DNA from: a virus
IMG/VR virus record: IMGVR_UViG_3300037507_002403
Span: 1-21,690 of that record
Reading direction: 5' to 3' (one strand)
Length of the DNA stretch: 21,690 nt
Notes under the pieces: generated by a model
The model's input: only the letters and a program-made list of their open reading frames with translations
Told to the model about the DNA's origin: nothing
The model's database searches: none
Program-made: the position numbers and the translations under genes
Shown here: positions 20,205 to 21,690 of the stretch, piece after piece
Numbering within the stretch: the first letter of the stretch is position 1
Layout: every line of letters starts with the position of its first letter

Positions 20205-20413
20205 CCGAACGCAAGATCATCACCGAGTACGTCCACCCGCCGATCCCGATGCGCAACAACGACTGGCGCGCGACCCGTGAAGGCGACGACGAGGACTACA
20301 TTGTCGGCTGGGGCTCCACCGAACAGGACGCGATTGACGACCTGATCGCTGAAGAAGGCGCAGCGCAGGACGAGGCGGAAGCCCGTGCGGCGCGGAAGGC
20401 AGGTGCAGCATGA
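20201..20413 (+). CDS. Hypothetical 70-aa acidic protein
   Basis: The ATG overlaps the HNH stop by 4 nt (ATGA). The sequence TERKIITEYVHPPIPMRNND is followed by an acidic GDDEDYIVGWGSTEQDAIDD block and an Ala/Glu-rich helix. It has the look of a small phage protein that could mimic DNA or bind a host protein. I do not recognise a family. Confidence 0.65.
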   Translation: MTERKIITEYVHPPIPMRNNDWRATREGDDEDYIVGWGSTEQDAIDDLIAEEGAAQDEAEARAARKAGAA

Positions 20414-20574
20414 TCGCGCAGCTTCAATCCCTCACCCGCCCCGCCTTCGCGCTCACGGAGCACCTGGCGCGCTCTGCCGAGGTGTCGGCGTTCGATCTCG
20501 CGGCGTGGGTGAAACCGCGCCAGCCCATCAACGTGGTGCGCTCGACGTGCGCGAAGCTGCGGAGGGTGCTGTGA
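20410..20574 (+). CDS. Hypothetical 54-aa basic protein
   Basis: The frame encodes MIAQLQSLTRPAFALTEHLA, then SAFDLAAWVKPRQPINVVRS, ending TCAKLRRVL. The second half suggests a small winged or helix-turn-helix fold, but this is only by eye. It overlaps the genes on both sides by 4 nt (ATGA in, GTGA out). Confidence 0.55.
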   Translation: MIAQLQSLTRPAFALTEHLARSAEVSAFDLAAWVKPRQPINVVRSTCAKLRRVL

Positions 20575-20765
20575 GCGACCGAACCGCAATCGCGAAAGAA
20601 CGAGCTGATTGGCTTCTGGATGCCATCGCCGGCGCCACTCAGGATCGGCGCTTCCTGCGCGGTGAGCCTGAATATGACGAGGTCGCTGGCAACGCCATTC
20701 TGTTGAATGGGCAGAAAGCCATTGAGGTAGCGATTGATCGCTTTGTCAAAGGGGTGATGGCATGA
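20571..20765 (+). CDS. Hypothetical 64-aa protein
   Basis: The GTG at 20571 is chosen because it overlaps the previous stop by 4 nt (GTGA); the frame stays open farther upstream but that would overlap the previous gene entirely. The protein reads SDRTAIAKERADWLLDAIAG, then DRRFLRGEPEYDEVAGNAIL. It is helical and charged with no obvious motif. Family not recognised. Confidence 0.55.
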   Translation: MSDRTAIAKERADWLLDAIAGATQDRRFLRGEPEYDEVAGNAILLNGQKAIEVAIDRFVKGVMA

Positions 20766-20941
20766 CCGCCACCATTCACCAACTGCGCCCCCACGCGCCC
20801 ATCGCCATCCCCGACGACACCATCCGCGCCGACTGCGAACGCCTGATGCGGAGGCTGGTGCGTGACGGCCGCACGCCAGAGGCCGAATTGCGGCTGCTGG
20901 CTGATCTTCTCGACCACATCATTGTGCGGGTGGAGACGTGA
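20762..20941 (+). CDS. Hypothetical 59-aa protein
   Basis: The ATG overlaps the upstream stop by 4 nt (ATGA). The product reads MTATIHQLRPHAPIAIPDDT, then a charged helix (ADCERLMRRLVRDGRTPEAE, LRLLADLLDHIIVRVET). It is probably a small helical protein. Its GTGA overlap with the next gene supports expression as part of the string. Confidence 0.5.
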   Translation: MTATIHQLRPHAPIAIPDDTIRADCERLMRRLVRDGRTPEAELRLLADLLDHIIVRVET

Positions 20942-21057
20942 CCCCTGACGAAATCGACCGCCTCTATGGCGCCGTCATGCTCGCCGCGCCGATGGCGGCG
21001 TTGGGCGTGGTGATGTTCCTGGCGGTGTGGCTTTGGCCTGTGAGGAGGAAACCGTGA
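20938..21057 (+). CDS. 39-aa single-pass membrane peptide
   Basis: The frame starts at GTG (GTGA overlap) and encodes MTPDEIDRLYGAVMLAAPMA followed by ALGVVMFLAVWLWPVRRKP. One membrane helix (about residues 10-33) is followed by a basic end, so the C-terminus should face the cytoplasm. Function unknown. Confidence 0.5.
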   Translation: MTPDEIDRLYGAVMLAAPMAALGVVMFLAVWLWPVRRKP

Positions 21058-21368
21058 GTGCAAGTGAAGCAATCGCGCGCCTGCGAGAGTTGCGGGCCAA
21101 GGCGACGGCGGGGGAGTGGCACTCCGAGGCTGGGTACGTCATGCACGCAAACGATCCCATAGCGCGATGCATTTGGCTGCTTGGGGACGAGCAAGCAAAG
21201 TCATCCGAAAACGCCGCCGCCATCGTCGCCGCGATGAACTCGCTCCCCGCGCTGCTGGAGTGCGCGGAGGCTTTGGAATACCTGCTTGAAGCGTGCATCG
21301 CAAACCATGACGCCAAGAGCAAAGCCCGCGCCGCACTTCAGGCGCTGGCGGAAGGGGGTGGGGAGTGA
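21054..21368 (+). CDS. Ead/Ea22-like hypothetical protein (104 aa)
   Basis: The GTG at 21054 has a strong GAGGAGG ribosome site six bases away and overlaps the previous stop by 4 nt. The product reads ASEAIARLRELRAKATAGEW, then NAAAIVAAMNSLPALLECAE and a C-terminal helix. The ARLRELRAKATAGEW opening, followed by an N-A-A-x-I-V-A-A-M-N block, is typical of the Ead/Ea22-like proteins found in accessory parts of lambdoid phages. Their function is unclear. Confidence 0.65.
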   Translation: MSASEAIARLRELRAKATAGEWHSEAGYVMHANDPIARCIWLLGDEQAKSSENAAAIVAAMNSLPALLECAEALEYLLEACIANHDAKSKARAALQALAEGGGE

Positions 21369-21556
21369 GCATCCATCGCGAGTTCAACATCTACTGCGAC
21401 CGCTGCGAAGAGATGCAGGGAGATGCGTGCATTCCAGAGCGTGACGGCACCCCTACGGATCTTCGCAAAGTGCTGAAGAAGCACGGATGGGTGCGCGTTG
21501 GGCGAGAGGATTTCTGCGCTGTATGCGCGCCAGTCGAATTGGATGAACGAGCATGA
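21365..21556 (+). CDS. 63-aa zinc-ribbon-like protein
   Basis: GTG start with a 4-nt overlap (GTGA). Two Cys pairs, YCDRC near residue 10-13 and FCAVC near the end, would bind one zinc. A third Cys (DACIPE) lies between. The middle holds a helix (TDLRKVLKKHGWVRVG). It may be a small DNA- or RNA-binding protein or a host-interaction factor. Family not recognised. Confidence 0.6.
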   Translation: MSIHREFNIYCDRCEEMQGDACIPERDGTPTDLRKVLKKHGWVRVGREDFCAVCAPVELDERA

Positions 21557-21690
21557 CCCACCCCCACCCCCGCGCGCTGGAGGCGGCTGCAAGAGCGATT
21601 GTGTCTACCGACAATGGCGACCCTGAGCAGATTATCTATCGACAAGTTGGGCCGGATGATTTTCAGCCGCTCGGAAAAGCGTGGGAGCTT
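21553..21690 (+). CDS. Start of a further small phage gene, cut by window edge
   Basis: The ATG overlaps the previous stop by 4 nt (ATGA) and the frame is open to the right edge, giving 46 residues (MTHPHPRALEAAARAIVSTD, then DPEQIIYRQVGPDDFQPLGK). The opening resembles small accessory phage proteins of unknown role. Nothing more can be said from this part. Confidence 0.5.
   Translation, partial: MTHPHPRALEAAARAIVSTDNGDPEQIIYRQVGPDDFQPLGKAWEL

Overview
This window is part of a tailed-phage genome, most likely a temperate phage or prophage of an alphaproteobacterium. The host guess is an inference. It rests on GC-rich codon use, a stand-alone DnaA domain IV-like gene, a Cys-rich protein whose spacing recalls GcrA, and protein styles common in Sphingomonad and Rhizobiales phages. 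No bacterial housekeeping gene, rRNA, tRNA, CRISPR array, integrase or attachment site was seen. Gene density is extreme: most neighbouring genes overlap by 1-4 nt at ATGA, GTGA or TGATG junctions, or by more.

The layout is two divergent blocks from a control region at about 17.47-18.21 kb. That region holds a cro-like gene (leftward), a short HTH repressor (rightward) and four copies of a 15-bp operator (GTGCAC-N3-GTGCAC). Two of the copies sit in identical geometry inside two promoter-like sequences, one facing each way.

The leftward block (17697 to 1, minus strand) carries, in transcription order: an unknown 66-aa protein; a winged-helix/HNH protein; a DUF1376-type replication protein that overlaps the next gene by 221 nt; a DnaA domain IV-like DNA-binding protein; a RusA resolvase; a four-Cys zinc protein; a 174-aa unknown; a run of tiny membrane proteins resembling a holin region; and a NusG-like transcription factor. 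After a 196-nt gap come late genes: a membrane-anchored unknown, an SGNH-esterase/FN3/lectin-like tail protein, a mini-membrane protein, small terminase, a large terminase split into ATPase and nuclease genes, a P22-type portal, virion proteins including a paralogous pair and two proteins with Gly/Phe repeats, a GroES-like co-chaperonin, and the start of a scaffold-like protein that runs off the left edge. The major capsid protein is presumably next.

The rightward block (18211 to 21690, plus strand) is early DNA metabolism: an unknown, a RecT-like annealing protein, NinB, an HNH nuclease, then a string of tiny overlapping accessory genes cut by the right edge.

The likely logic is that the repressor holds both early promoters off through shared operators. 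On induction, the right arm makes recombination proteins and the left arm makes replication proteins, then the NusG-like factor, then the structural genes. All functions are from reading sequence only; no database search was run.
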